Assembly (NCBI GenBank): GCA_965199865.1
Contig: CBDATU010000019.1
Location: 80,623 to 144,622, forward strand
Reading direction: 5' to 3'
Length of the DNA: 64,000 bases
From: JAPOUP01 sp965199865
GTDB lineage: Bacteria; Pseudomonadota; Alphaproteobacteria; Rhodobacterales; Rhodobacteraceae
Part shown: positions 16,711-25,782 of the stretch, one piece after another
Layout of the letters: each line of letters starts with the position of its first letter
Position numbering within the stretch: position 1 is the stretch's first letter
Notes under the pieces: generated by a model
The model's input: only the letters and a program-made list of their open reading frames with translations
Database searches by the model: none
Told to the model about the DNA's origin: nothing
Position numbers and translations under genes: made by a program

Positions 16711-17196
16711 TCACTCCGAATCTCCGCCGCTACCCGTTTCAGGGCCGACCTCCAGCAGGAACCGGTAGAAATTTCGCGCCACATCCTCAGCTGTGAGGTC
16801 GTTCCTTCTGTCAGGGCGCACCCTGAACGTCATCTTGCTGCGCGCTCCTCTGTCATCAAGATAGGACTGAAGGAACGATCTGGTATCAAGCAGGTATTGG
16901 ACAATTTGCTCCTCGTCCCACACAAGTCCTGCCTTTCCGGCCGCGACAATGGAATTTCCGTAACGGAATCCCTCAATAATGCCCGCCTGGCGTCCGATGA
17001 CTCCGTATAGGTTGGGGCCGGTTCTGGATTTCCTTCCCGCAATGGTGTTTCCCTCGCTGTCCATGACCACATGACAGGCCTGGCACAGCTTAAACGCCGC
17101 TGCGCCCATCTCTGCTTCTTTGGAAAGATGGCTGTCGGCATGGATGGGAAATGCCAGCGCCGCAAGGGAAAGGGTGAGTGCTGCGAAGCGAATCAT
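16711..17196 (-). CDS. Secreted class I c-type cytochrome
   Basis: 161 residues from the ATG at 17196 (CAGGAATGAG upstream). A signal peptide MIRFAALTLSLAALAFPIHA is followed by the haem-binding motif CQACH (LCQACHVV) and GPNLYGVIGRQAG, typical of small cytochromes c2/c-550. A methionine in KMTF near the C-terminal part may be the sixth ligand. It would sit in the periplasm and carry electrons. It lies between etfA and the IS element, same strand, so it may be co-transcribed with the ETF genes, which is not the usual arrangement. Confidence 0.85.
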   Translation of the reverse strand: MIRFAALTLSLAALAFPIHADSHLSKEAEMGAAAFKLCQACHVVMDSEGNTIAGRKSRTGPNLYGVIGRQAGIIEGFRYGNSIVAAGKAGLVWDEEQIVQYLLDTRSFLQSYLDDRGARSKMTFRVRPDRRNDLTAEDVARNFYRFLLEVGPETGSGGDSE

Positions 17197-17441
17197 CTCA
17201 TTCCTGTTTTCTGCGACCTGCACACGCCTTCCGTTGATCCTGCCAATATGGCCACGCATTGGTGCCGGACCGATTCGGTTGCCAGATTCGCATGATCACC
17301 GGCCTGACGGCTTACGGGTCTGAACAGCAACAGCCCAGGTGGCCACGGACCTCCTGTCTCGTAGCCGCTGCGACACCCTGGGTTGCGTCCCACTGGCCTC
17401 CCACGATTGGAAACCAAGCGGTCACGAAATGGCGGGAATGC

Positions 17442-18374
17442 CTAGTCCGCGAGTTTCTCGATCAACTCGGGCACGGCCCGGAACAGATCGTCCACCAATC
17501 CGTAATCGGCCACCTGGAAGATGGGAGCTTCCTCATCCCTGTTTATCGCTACGATGACTTTTGAATCCTTCATGCCCGCCAGATGCTGGATGGCTCCTGA
17601 AATGCCGACGGCAACGTACAGATCCGGTGCGACCACCTTTCCTGTCTGCCCGACCTGCCAGTCATTGGGCGCATAGCCCGAATCGACCGCCGCACGGCTG
17701 GCGCCGACCGCCGCACCCAGTTTGTCGGCCAGCTTTTCAATCAGTGCGAAATCCTCTTCCGAGCCAACGCCACGACCACCGGATACAACAATGCCGGCGC
17801 TCGTCAGCTCCGGCCGTTCGCTGTCGGCCCCTCTATCCTCAACCCATTCCGACAGGCCGGTGGCACCGTTAAATGAAATGGTCTCCAAAGATGCCGATCC
17901 GCCTTCGCCTGCAGAGTCGAATGTGGATGTCCGTATGGTCACTATCTTAATTGCATCGCGGGACTTCACCGTCTGTATTGCGTTTCCCGCATAGATCGGG
18001 CGCTCGAACGTATCCTCGTCCACTACGGCTGACACGTCTGAAATCACCATCACATCTAGCAGTGCCGCGACTCTTGGCATCACGTTTTTCGCGTCGGTCG
18101 TTGCTGGCGCAAGGATGTGGCTATAGCCATCCGCCAGCGAAACGATCAGGTCTGCGGTGGTTTCCGCAAGTCTGTGGCCCAGCGCCGGGTCCTCGGCGCA
18201 GAGCACCTTTGACACTCCATCAATCCTGGCCGCAGCCTCGGCGGCTTTCATGGCCGAGGCGCCAGCGCATAGCATCGTGATATCGCCCAACGGTGCGGCG
18301 GCAGCCACGGTCTTTGCGGTTGCGTCAAGCGAAAGCTCGCCGTTGTTCACTTCTCCAAGCAGAAGAACAGCCAT
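17442..18374 (-). CDS. etfA: Electron transfer flavoprotein alpha subunit
   Basis: 310 residues. The C-terminal FAD domain is clear: IVVSGGRGVGSEEDF, AVDSGYAPNDWQVGQTGKVV, LYVAVGISGAIQHLAGM and INRDEEAPIFQVADYGLVDDL. It pairs with EtfB to take electrons from acyl-CoA dehydrogenases (such as the methylsuccinyl-CoA dehydrogenase in this window) and pass them to ETF-ubiquinone oxidoreductase. The start codon overlaps the etfB stop (ATGA), so translation is coupled. Confidence 0.96.
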   Translation of the reverse strand: MAVLLLGEVNNGELSLDATAKTVAAAAPLGDITMLCAGASAMKAAEAAARIDGVSKVLCAEDPALGHRLAETTADLIVSLADGYSHILAPATTDAKNVMPRVAALLDVMVISDVSAVVDEDTFERPIYAGNAIQTVKSRDAIKIVTIRTSTFDSAGEGGSASLETISFNGATGLSEWVEDRGADSERPELTSAGIVVSGGRGVGSEEDFALIEKLADKLGAAVGASRAAVDSGYAPNDWQVGQTGKVVAPDLYVAVGISGAIQHLAGMKDSKVIVAINRDEEAPIFQVADYGLVDDLFRAVPELIEKLAD

Positions 18375-19135
18375 CAGATCACCCCCGCTTCATCCCTGAG
18401 TTTGGCCACAAGCTCGTCAACCGAATTGAGAATGACCCCCGCTTTCCGCGCTTCCGGTTCATCGGTCCTGATGATTTCCAGCCTGGGGCTGGCGTCTACG
18501 CCGTAATCAGCCGGTGTCTTTATATCCAGCGGCTTCCTTTTCGCCCTCATTATGTTTGGAAGTGACGCGTAGCGAGGCTCGTTGAGCCTCAGGTCGACGG
18601 TGATGACGGTTGGCATTCTGACCCGGATCGTCTGCAGTCCGCCATCGACTTCGCGAGTGACGATGGCGTCATCGCCTTCGACGTCAATTTTCGAGGCAAA
18701 TGTCGCCTGAGACCAGTTCGCCAGTGCCGCGAGCATCTGACCTGTGGCGTTCATGTCGTTGTCGATGGCCTGTTTCCCGCAGAGCACAAGGCCCGGCTGT
18801 TCCTCGGCGACGATCGCGTTGAGAATCCTTGCGACCGCGAGGGGTTCGATGTCCGTATGGACATCGTCAGCGGCAACGATGAGTATCGCTCGGTCAGCGC
18901 CCATCGCAAGTGCTGTGCGGAGGGTTTCCTGATTCTGCCTGACACCAATTGAGACTGCGATGATCTCCTCGGCCTTGCCAGCCTCTTTCAGGCGAATGGC
19001 CTCTTCCACCGCTATCTCGTCGAACGGGTTCATTGACATTTTGACGTTCGCTAGATCGACTCCCGATCCGTCCCTCTTCACGCGGACCTTCACGTTGTAG
19101 TCAATCACGCGCTTGACAGGCACCAGTACCTTCAT
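18374..19135 (-). CDS. etfB: Electron transfer flavoprotein beta subunit
   Basis: 253 residues from the ATG at 19135, with GGAGAG upstream; the longer frame adds residues unlike the family. It begins MKVLVPVKRVIDYNVKVRVK and contains MNPFDEIAVEEAIRLKE, the AMGADRAILI loop, LCGKQAIDNDMNATGQMLAA (AMP-binding region) and PRYASLPNIMRAKRKPL, the recognition loop that docks on dehydrogenases. It is the first subunit of the etfBA pair and follows the adenosyltransferase gene on the same strand. Confidence 0.96.
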   Translation of the reverse strand: MKVLVPVKRVIDYNVKVRVKRDGSGVDLANVKMSMNPFDEIAVEEAIRLKEAGKAEEIIAVSIGVRQNQETLRTALAMGADRAILIVAADDVHTDIEPLAVARILNAIVAEEQPGLVLCGKQAIDNDMNATGQMLAALANWSQATFASKIDVEGDDAIVTREVDGGLQTIRVRMPTVITVDLRLNEPRYASLPNIMRAKRKPLDIKTPADYGVDASPRLEIIRTDEPEARKAGVILNSVDELVAKLRDEAGVI

Positions 19136-19422
19136 GCGTGTCTCTCCACCAGAAAATTGCCGTGCCCTTGGCGGGCTCCAGTAAGTCCGACGCCCTGTTA
19201 CCGGCTTGAACGGCGGGAAAACAGTGAAAAAACGACGCGCCGGCCGATTGATGTTGCGAATTCCATCCATTCACGTCGGTGCGTGGGCTGGAAATGGGCA
19301 TGGCGGGAACCAGATGGCAATGCCCTGCAGGAATCAGTCCATGGCTGGGCATCCGTCGTGTACCCCGCAGCCGGCTGTGCCGAACTCTGGTTCCTGATCG
19401 AATCCGCGTGGCAGGCCCGTGT

Positions 19423-19998
19423 TCAGCGATTGGCGCCTGGAACCCACAGCACGTCACTGGTGCCGCCTTCGTTGGCAATGCGGGCCGCGACGAAGAACCA
19501 GTCACTGAGTCGGTTGAGGTATTTCATTGCGGCGGGGTTCACGCTCTCGCGGGAAGCAAGTTCGACGATCAGCCGTTCCGCACGCCGCGAAACCGTTCGG
19601 CACAGATGCAGGTGCGCGGCAAGTGCCGAACCGCTAGGCAGGACAAAGCTTCGAAGCGGTTCCAGAGCCTCGTTCATTTCATCGATTTCGGCTTCGAGCC
19701 GTGACACCTGATCCTCCGAAACGCGAAGCGGCGCATGTTCGGCATCAGCGTCCCGCTCCATGTCCGGGCGGCAGAGGTCGGCGCCCACATCGAACAGGTC
19801 GTTCTGGATGCGGGAGAGACGGGAGGCGAGATCGTCCCCGGCATAAAGACGCGCCAGTCCAACGGTGGCATTGGTTTCATCGACCGTGCCGTAGGCATGG
19901 ACACGTGCCGAAGTCTTGGAGACTCGCCTGCCATTGCCGAGCGCCGTTTCGCCCGCATCCCCGGTTTTCGTATAGATTCTGTTCAGGACGACCATCAA
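19423..19998 (-). CDS. Cob(I)yrinic acid a,c-diamide adenosyltransferase, PduO type
   Basis: 191 residues. It makes adenosylcobalamin from cob(I)alamin and ATP. The ATP-binding N-terminal motif TKTGDAGETALGNG and the C-terminal helix CRTVSRRAERLIVELA with N.....YLNRLSDWFFVAAR are those of the PduO/EutT-like human MMAB type. Adenosylcobalamin is needed by ethylmalonyl-CoA and methylmalonyl-CoA mutases, which fits the methylsuccinyl-CoA dehydrogenase in this window. The start overlaps the stop of the HIG1-like gene by 4 nt. Confidence 0.93.
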   Translation of the reverse strand: MMVVLNRIYTKTGDAGETALGNGRRVSKTSARVHAYGTVDETNATVGLARLYAGDDLASRLSRIQNDLFDVGADLCRPDMERDADAEHAPLRVSEDQVSRLEAEIDEMNEALEPLRSFVLPSGSALAAHLHLCRTVSRRAERLIVELASRESVNPAAMKYLNRLSDWFFVAARIANEGGTSDVLWVPGANR

Positions 19999-20204
19999 CC
20001 ACCCTCCGTCTGGCGGAGGAATACAAACGCCAGGATTATCAGGACCGCAATTGCCTGAGCCGCGATTCGATAGCGCATGATTCGGTTGGCATGCCTGCGG
20101 TTGAATTCGCCACCGCGTGCGAAGCCGCCAATTCCAATCATTAGAATGACCAATACGACCAGGACTGAGGCGGCGATAACGATGAAGAATGGATCATGCC
20201 ACAT
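19995..20204 (-). CDS. HIG1-domain twin transmembrane protein
   Basis: 69 residues with two hydrophobic helices (FFIVIAASVLVVLVILMIGI and AIAVLIILAFVFL) joined by a polar loop containing FARGGEFNRRHANRIMRYR. This matches the bacterial HIG1-domain pattern (hypoxia-induced gene 1 family), small inner-membrane proteins linked to respiratory complexes. It heads the set HIG1, adenosyltransferase, etfB, etfA, a known alphaproteobacterial order, and overlaps the next gene by 4 nt. Confidence 0.85.
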   Translation of the reverse strand: MWHDPFFIVIAASVLVVLVILMIGIGGFARGGEFNRRHANRIMRYRIAAQAIAVLIILAFVFLRQTEGG

Positions 20205-20282
20205 TAGACTGTCCTTCGGATGTCCGTTTGTCTCAGTATAGCGGATGTGCCCGAAAAGGCGAAGGTCGAGCCATCGTGGTGG

Positions 20283-21116
20283 TCACCTCCTCGTGATCAG
20301 CCAGTCAAGAGCACGGGTCGGAAGCAGACGCCGCATCGTGCCAGCAATGTGGGTCACCTTGGTGACGTAGTAGCGTGGCCTGGGTCGATGCGCTTCCAGT
20401 GCATGTATCAGTTTATCCGTGACGGCGGTGGGTGGAAGCTCAAAGGGATCGGGAGTGGGATCGGATGCGTAGAGCCTTTTGATCAGTTGCGTGTCATAAT
20501 CAGCCCTGCAGGTGGAGGACCTCCAGTCAATCCAGCGTTCGAAATGCGGGATGGAGTTCTCACGGAATTTCGTGGTGATCGGACCGGGCTCAATCAGGGA
20601 CACAGAGATCCGGGTGCCTCTCATCTCGACCCTCAATGTATCGGTATAGCCCTCAAGCGCATATTTTGTGGATACATATGCGCCGCGCCAGCGCATGGGG
20701 ATGAAGCCCAGGACTGAAGAACACTGGACGATTCGGCCATGTCCCTGTTTGCGCATGACCGGAATGACGGCGCGGGTCAATTCGTGCCAGCCAAAAAAGT
20801 TGGCTTCGAAAATCGAGCGCAGCGCATCCGTCGGAAGATCCTCCACCGCGCCGGGGAGGCCATATGCGCCGTTGTTGAAGAGCGCATCCAGAGTTCCATC
20901 CGTTTCCGCCAGAACCTCGTCAAGTGCCTCTCCGACACTTTGGCCGTCACAATAGTCGAGTCGCGGACTTCTGAACCCCTCCATGCGCAGACGTTCGCAA
21001 TCGGTTTCGGCCCGACAGGATGCGAACACATTCCAGCCGCGTTCCCTGAGTGTGTGGGCTGCGTCATATCCTATACCTGACGAACACCCGGTGATCAGAA
21101 TCGAACGATCAGACAT
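20283..21116 (-). CDS. Short-chain dehydrogenase/reductase
   Basis: 277 residues from the ATG at 21116 (AGGAAAGGTAGG upstream); an ATG 21 nt earlier is less well placed. It has the NAD(P) motif TGCSSGIG (9-16), NNGAYG (80-85), catalytic Ser133/134 and Tyr147-Lys151 in YVSTKYALEGYTD, and the SLIEPGPITT turn. The length and VEDLPTDALRSIFEANFFG block fit classical SDRs that act on lipids or retinol-like alcohols, often annotated only as SDR. Divergent from paaI, so the 208-nt gap likely holds two promoters. Substrate unknown. Confidence 0.88.
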   Translation of the reverse strand: MSDRSILITGCSSGIGYDAAHTLRERGWNVFASCRAETDCERLRMEGFRSPRLDYCDGQSVGEALDEVLAETDGTLDALFNNGAYGLPGAVEDLPTDALRSIFEANFFGWHELTRAVIPVMRKQGHGRIVQCSSVLGFIPMRWRGAYVSTKYALEGYTDTLRVEMRGTRISVSLIEPGPITTKFRENSIPHFERWIDWRSSTCRADYDTQLIKRLYASDPTPDPFELPPTAVTDKLIHALEAHRPRPRYYVTKVTHIAGTMRRLLPTRALDWLITRR

Positions 21117-21324
21117 GCCTACCTTTCCTCTGTCCATATGCGCCTATGGCAGCGCTTCGGAGCATCCGTCCTTTGATTCATTTCATGAAGAAGGACATAC
21201 AAGTGGAAGCGGGGTCACTTTCATATATGGTTTCCCTGAATTATGTAACCGGAGCGCAGGCGGAGACTCAAATCCCGTGGCGGACTGCTCTGCCCGAAGG
21301 CATGGATCGTGGAGGTCGCGCAAC

Positions 21325-21753
21325 ATGGAATTATCGGCGCAGGAATGCGCGGTGCGCAGCGCTCGGGCCATGTGGGCAAGTGACGATGCCAGCAGGTGGT
21401 TCGGAATGTCACTTGACGAAATCGCACCAGGGCGGGCGGTGCTGAGGATGACGATCGAACAGCATCATACCAACGGGCATGACATTTGCCATGGTGGGGT
21501 GATTTTTTCCTTGGCGGACAGCGCTTTCGCATTTGCCTGCAACAGTTACAACAAAGTGGCGGTCGCTCAGCACAACATGATAAGTTTCATCGCGCCAGGG
21601 CGGCTGGGTGATGTCCTGACCGCGACCGCATGCGAAGTCAGCCTTAATGGGCGCAGTGGCATCTACGACGTCCGGGTAACCCGAGGAAATGGTGAGGTAA
21701 TCGCGGAGATGCGCGGTTGTTCCCGGATGGTTCGCGGAACGCATTTCGAATAA
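21325..21753 (+). CDS. paaI: Hydroxyphenylacetyl-CoA thioesterase PaaI
   Basis: 142 residues of hot-dog fold from the ATG at 21325, preceded by GGAGG. Visible family marks are WFGMSLDEIAPGRAVL, TNGHDICHGGVIFSLADSAFAFACNS (the catalytic HGG..F..AD region) and the C-terminal sheet. PaaI hydrolyses dead-end hydroxylated phenylacetyl-CoA thioesters and so keeps CoA free. It precedes paaK by 11 nt on the same strand and is surely co-transcribed with it. Confidence 0.93.
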   Translation: MELSAQECAVRSARAMWASDDASRWFGMSLDEIAPGRAVLRMTIEQHHTNGHDICHGGVIFSLADSAFAFACNSYNKVAVAQHNMISFIAPGRLGDVLTATACEVSLNGRSGIYDVRVTRGNGEVIAEMRGCSRMVRGTHFE

Positions 21754-21764
21754 GGACAGTGAAG

Positions 21765-23069
21765 ATGAAAGACCTGACGCCAGACCGATCGACGCTGGAG
21801 CCCATTGAGATCGCGAGCCGCGATGAGATTCAGGCGCTGCAGCTCAAGCGGCTCAAATGGTCCTTGCGCCATGCCTATGACAGAGTTCCGATGTATCGCA
21901 ACAGGTTCGAAAGGCATGGAGTGCACCCCGATGACCTGAAGTCGCTTGAGGATCTGGCGAAGTTTCCGTTCACGGTCAAAGCCGATCTGCGCGACGGATA
22001 TCCATTCGGGCTCTTCGCCGTTCCTCGCGAAAGAATCGTTCGAATCCATGCCTCGTCCGGCACCACGGGCAAACCGACCGTTGTCGGATACACCCAGCGG
22101 GATATTGACAGCTGGGCGGCGCTTGTGGCCCGGTCGTTGCGCGCAGGCGGAACGCGTCCTGGAGATGTCGTGCATGTTGCCTATGGGTACGGGCTGTTCA
22201 CTGGTGGTCTCGGCGCACATTACGGTGCTGAACGGATGGGATGCACCGTGGTTCCGGTTTCCGGCGGCATGACGCCTCGCCAGGTGACGCTGATAAGGGA
22301 TTTCAGGCCAACGACGATCATGGTGACCCCTAGCTATATGCTCAACATTCTCGAACAGTTCCATGATCAGGGACTTGATCCCCGGGAATGTTCGCTGGAT
22401 GTTGGGATATTCGGAGCGGAACCCTGGACCAACGCCATGCGCGGGGAAATCGAGCAGGCGTTCGATATGCATGCGGTGGATATCTACGGACTATCCGAGG
22501 TGATGGGACCTGGAGTCGCCAATGAATGTGTCGAAACCAAGGATGGCCCACATATCTGGGAAGATCATTTCTATCCAGAGGTCATCGACCCGGAAACAGG
22601 TATGCCTGTATCCGAGGGCAAAACGGGCGAGCTTGTATTCACGACGCTTACCAGGGAAGGGATGCCCCTGGTCCGGTATCGGACGCGGGATCTGACAAGA
22701 CTGCTACCGGGGACGGCGCGGTCAATGCGGCGGATGGCCAAGATCACCGGTCGGTCGGATGACATGATCATCCTGCGCGGCGTCAATGTGTTTCCGACCC
22801 AGATTGAGGAGCAGGTTCTGGCGACGGATGGTCTCGCGGTGCATTTCCAGCTGGAACTCCATAGCAGGGGTCGCCTGGATGCGCTGCGTGTACATGTGGA
22901 AGCGAACACCTTGGATGAAGTCGGTAGGACGGCGGTGGGGCGTGCGCTGTCGGATCGGATCAGGGGCGTGGTTGGCGTGTCGGTTGAGGTCGTGGTTGGT
23001 GGCCCGGGTTCGGTTCCGCGGTCGGAAGGCAAAGCGGTGAGGCTGGTGGACAATCGGTTGAAAGGGTAA
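21765..23069 (+). CDS. paaK: Phenylacetate-CoA ligase
   Basis: 434 residues from the ATG at 21765. PaaK activates phenylacetate with ATP and CoA, the entry step of the pathway. The adenylate-forming P-loop IHASSGTTGKPTVVGYTQ is at about 94-111. YGYGLFTGGLGAHYGAE, GAEPWTNAMR, DIYGLSEVMGPGVANEC and the C-terminal ITGRSDDMIILRGVNVFPTQ are all standard PaaK features. It forms a two-gene unit with paaI, facing the leftward paaABCDE operon tail to tail. Confidence 0.96.
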   Translation: MKDLTPDRSTLEPIEIASRDEIQALQLKRLKWSLRHAYDRVPMYRNRFERHGVHPDDLKSLEDLAKFPFTVKADLRDGYPFGLFAVPRERIVRIHASSGTTGKPTVVGYTQRDIDSWAALVARSLRAGGTRPGDVVHVAYGYGLFTGGLGAHYGAERMGCTVVPVSGGMTPRQVTLIRDFRPTTIMVTPSYMLNILEQFHDQGLDPRECSLDVGIFGAEPWTNAMRGEIEQAFDMHAVDIYGLSEVMGPGVANECVETKDGPHIWEDHFYPEVIDPETGMPVSEGKTGELVFTTLTREGMPLVRYRTRDLTRLLPGTARSMRRMAKITGRSDDMIILRGVNVFPTQIEEQVLATDGLAVHFQLELHSRGRLDALRVHVEANTLDEVGRTAVGRALSDRIRGVVGVSVEVVVGGPGSVPRSEGKAVRLVDNRLKG

Positions 23070-23191
23070 TGCGTGAAGCGCCGCGTTTCGTTTCCGCCTA
23101 TGGGGTCCGCTGAACCGGTGTCGGGCCAGTCCGGTTCGCGGTGGCACGTTACCGTCTGGATCGGGATCCGTCGGTGGTCTTCGATAGGCGG

Positions 23192-24262
23192 TTACTGATC
23201 ATAGTCTATGACTATCCTGTCTCCCAAAGGTACGCCCTGGCAGGTCAATACGTATCCTGCGCGAACTTCGTAGTCCTCCAGCGCATGATTCGCCGCCATC
23301 TCCACTTCTCCGGTCAGGAGCTTTGCGCGGCAGGTGGAGCAGACACCTGCGCGACAGGCATAGGGCGCATCCATGGAATGGGCGTTGAAGGCGTCAAGCA
23401 GCCTGGTTCCATCGCGTGGGATCCGAAAGGTTCGGGTGCGGCCATCCAATGTGACAGTGGCCTCGCAGCCCTGGAGCCGCTGCTCTGGATCGGCTTCTGT
23501 CACTGGCTTTGGAAGGCGACCCGGCTGACCTGATCTGAAGATCTCGAACCTGATCCTGTCTTTCTCCAGCCCATGGGCTTTCAGTGCGGCGATGACCGTG
23601 TTCATCATTGGTTCCGGACCGCAGATGAAGGCGGTATCCATGCGCTTTACACTGATCCAGTGCCTGAACAGCTGGTCACACTTCTCCATGTCGACGCGAC
23701 CGGTGAACAGGTCGATGTCCTGACTGTCGGATTCAAGGATATGGATAATGTTCAGGCGGCCGAGAAAGTGGTTTTTCAGGTCTTCCAGTTCTTCGCGGAA
23801 CATGATCGTGCCGACTGCCCTGTTTGCATAGATCAGCGTGAACGCGGAATGCGGCTCACGGACAAGTACGGTGCGCAGGATCGACAGCACCGGCGTGATT
23901 CCGGACCCGCCCGCGATGCAGAGATAGTGCCTGGCCATCTCGGGTTTGATCGGAACGAAAAACCGGCCGGAAGGCGGCATGGCTTCAAGTCGTTCGCCCG
24001 CTCTGAGTTCGGTGTTGGCCCAGGTTGAGAACGCGCCACCTTCGACACGCTTTATTCCGATCTGGATCCTGCCGTCATCGACGCCGGTGCAGATCGAGTA
24101 GTTGCGGCGCAGCTCGGTGCCGCCGAAATCGCGGCGGAAGGTCAGGTATTGACCCTGCGTGAATGCGAATACCGCTGGATCGTCCGGTTCCAATGTCACG
24201 ACAACTGCTTCGCGGATAGTCTTGCGGACCTCTGTGACCGTTAAGGGGTGGAACCGGGGCAT
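23192..24262 (-). CDS. paaE: Phenylacetyl-CoA epoxidase reductase subunit PaaE
   Basis: 356 residues. The N-terminal part is a ferredoxin-NADP reductase unit with the FAD motif RNYSICTG, GGSGITPVLSIL for nicotinamide binding and FICGPEPMMN. The C-terminal 90 residues form a plant-type 2Fe-2S domain with CRAGVCSTCRAK and a fourth Cys in YVLTCQG. It passes electrons from NADPH to the PaaA diiron centre. It is the last gene of paaABCDE, 3 nt after paaD. Confidence 0.95.
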   Translation of the reverse strand: MPRFHPLTVTEVRKTIREAVVVTLEPDDPAVFAFTQGQYLTFRRDFGGTELRRNYSICTGVDDGRIQIGIKRVEGGAFSTWANTELRAGERLEAMPPSGRFFVPIKPEMARHYLCIAGGSGITPVLSILRTVLVREPHSAFTLIYANRAVGTIMFREELEDLKNHFLGRLNIIHILESDSQDIDLFTGRVDMEKCDQLFRHWISVKRMDTAFICGPEPMMNTVIAALKAHGLEKDRIRFEIFRSGQPGRLPKPVTEADPEQRLQGCEATVTLDGRTRTFRIPRDGTRLLDAFNAHSMDAPYACRAGVCSTCRAKLLTGEVEMAANHALEDYEVRAGYVLTCQGVPLGDRIVIDYDQ

Positions 24263-24265
24263 AGG

Positions 24266-24736
24266 TTAGATGCACTTGAAATAGTCAAATGGTTCCAGAC
24301 AGGCGCTGCAGCGCCACTGCGCCTTGCAGGGTGTTGAGCCGAACTGGCTTACCAAAGTCAGGTCGGATGCGCCGCATCGGGGGCATTGTTCCGGAACACC
24401 TGCGTTCTGAGGTGGCGCTATGCCGTAGGATTCCAGGCTTGCCCGGCCCTTTTCCGATAGCCAGTCGGTTGTCCAGGGTGGGGATATCTGACGGTTGAGG
24501 CGGATTTTTTCGATACCCCTATCGCGTAGGGTTCGTTCGATATCCATTTCGATCACCGATGTTGCCGGGCAACCGGAATAGGTCGGAGTTATCGTTACCT
24601 CGCATGTCCCCTCACGCCAGCGGATGGCGCGGACAATACCAAGATCGACAACGCTGATCACGGGAATCTCAGGGTCTGGCACCTGGTCGAGCAAGTCCCA
24701 GATCTCTTCAGCGGGAACCTGAATCCGGTTCACCAC
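24266..24736 (-). CDS. paaD: Phenylacetyl-CoA epoxidase maturation protein PaaD
   Basis: About 156 residues from a GTG at 24736 (or 24733) that overlaps the paaC stop. The N-terminal MIP18/DUF59 domain shows VPDPEIPVISVVDLGIV and TPTYSGCPAT. The C-terminal zinc ribbon has CPRCG then CSAC about 25 residues later. PaaD is needed to build an active epoxidase, likely by helping iron-sulfur assembly in PaaE; it is not part of the catalytic complex. Confidence 0.92.
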   Translation of the reverse strand: MVNRIQVPAEEIWDLLDQVPDPEIPVISVVDLGIVRAIRWREGTCEVTITPTYSGCPATSVIEMDIERTLRDRGIEKIRLNRQISPPWTTDWLSEKGRASLESYGIAPPQNAGVPEQCPRCGASDLTLVSQFGSTPCKAQWRCSACLEPFDYFKCI

Positions 24737-25488
24737 CCAGCTCCAGGATAGGCGCGCTGAAGCCACTGCATTTCGGCGAGGACATAGCCGAGATGCTCAC
24801 TGTGACGGCCTGACTTGCCACCGAGCTGTGCGAAGCTGCCGTCAGGCAATGTCAGGCCACCCTCTGTTTCTAGGCGTTGCATGATGGCGAGCCAGCCGTC
24901 GCGCAGTTCGACGGGATTGGGTGCAATTCCGGTAAGGGCGAGTTCCTGGTCGATTTCGTCCGGGGTGAACATCTCGCCAGTATAGGGCCACAGGACATCC
25001 AGTGCGGTCTGCATGCGTGCGTGACTTTCCTCGGTGCCATCGGACAGACGGACGCAGAGATCGGCGGATCGGGTGAGGTGATAGGCTACCTCCCTGCTGG
25101 TCTTTCGGGCGATGTCCGCAACACGGATGTCAGCCGATGCCTGAAGCCGCTCAAGCATCAGACCTGACCAGGCATCGTAAAGGAACTGCCGCATGATCGT
25201 CGTGCCGAAGTCGCCATTCGGGCGTTCCGCAATCAGCAGGTTGCGGAACTCGAACGCATCTCGAAGATAGGCCAGCGCATCGGCGTCGCGCCCCCTGCCT
25301 TCCACTTCCCCCGCCAGTCCGAGCCAGAGTCGGGTCTGTCCGATGAGGTCGAGCGCGGTGTTGGCAAGCGCGATGTCTTCTTCCAGAACGGGTCCATGAC
25401 CGCACCATTCGCTGACGCGGTGGCCCAGGATCAAAGTGGTGTCACCGAGTCGGAGAAGCAGCTGGAACAACGCGTTCTCGCGATCCAT
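24730..25488 (-). CDS. paaC: Phenylacetyl-CoA epoxidase structural subunit PaaC
   Basis: 252 residues of ferritin-like helices. Typical stretches are LLLRLGDTTLILGHRVSEWCGHGPVLEEDIAL (shown here as blocks LRLGDTTLILGHR and GHGPVLEEDIAL), DFGTTIMRQFLYDAW and EVAYHLTRSADLCVRLSDG. PaaC pairs with PaaA but lacks the full diiron ligand set. The start is directly after the paaB stop and the end overlaps paaD, so the operon is tightly coupled. Confidence 0.95.
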   Translation of the reverse strand: MDRENALFQLLLRLGDTTLILGHRVSEWCGHGPVLEEDIALANTALDLIGQTRLWLGLAGEVEGRGRDADALAYLRDAFEFRNLLIAERPNGDFGTTIMRQFLYDAWSGLMLERLQASADIRVADIARKTSREVAYHLTRSADLCVRLSDGTEESHARMQTALDVLWPYTGEMFTPDEIDQELALTGIAPNPVELRDGWLAIMQRLETEGGLTLPDGSFAQLGGKSGRHSEHLGYVLAEMQWLQRAYPGAGW

Positions 25489-25773
25489 CTACATCGCTCC
25501 CACATCTTCCGGAATGTCGAAGAAGGTCGGGTGGCGGTAGACCTTGTCATTCGATGGCTCGAATAGCGGGCCTTTGTCAGTTGGTGCGCTGGCGGTGATG
25601 TCGGAAGATCTGACGATCCATATCGACACGCCCTCGTTTCGGCGGGTATAGACGTCGCGTGCGTGGTGCAGGGCCGTTTCGGCATCGGCGGCGTGGAGTG
25701 AGCCGACATGGCGGTGGTTCAGGCCGTGCTGGCCACGGATGAACACCTCCCAGAGGGGGAGTTCGGCTGCCAT
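25489..25773 (-). CDS. paaB: Phenylacetyl-CoA epoxidase subunit PaaB
   Basis: 94 residues. Conserved PaaB blocks are LPLWEVFIRGQHGLNHRHVG, AADAETALHHARDVYTRR and SIWIVRSSDITAS. It bridges PaaA-PaaC heterodimers in the epoxidase complex and has no cofactor. It lies 9 nt after paaA and abuts paaC. Confidence 0.96.
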   Translation of the reverse strand: MAAELPLWEVFIRGQHGLNHRHVGSLHAADAETALHHARDVYTRRNEGVSIWIVRSSDITASAPTDKGPLFEPSNDKVYRHPTFFDIPEDVGAM

Positions 25774-25782
25774 GTCAACACC

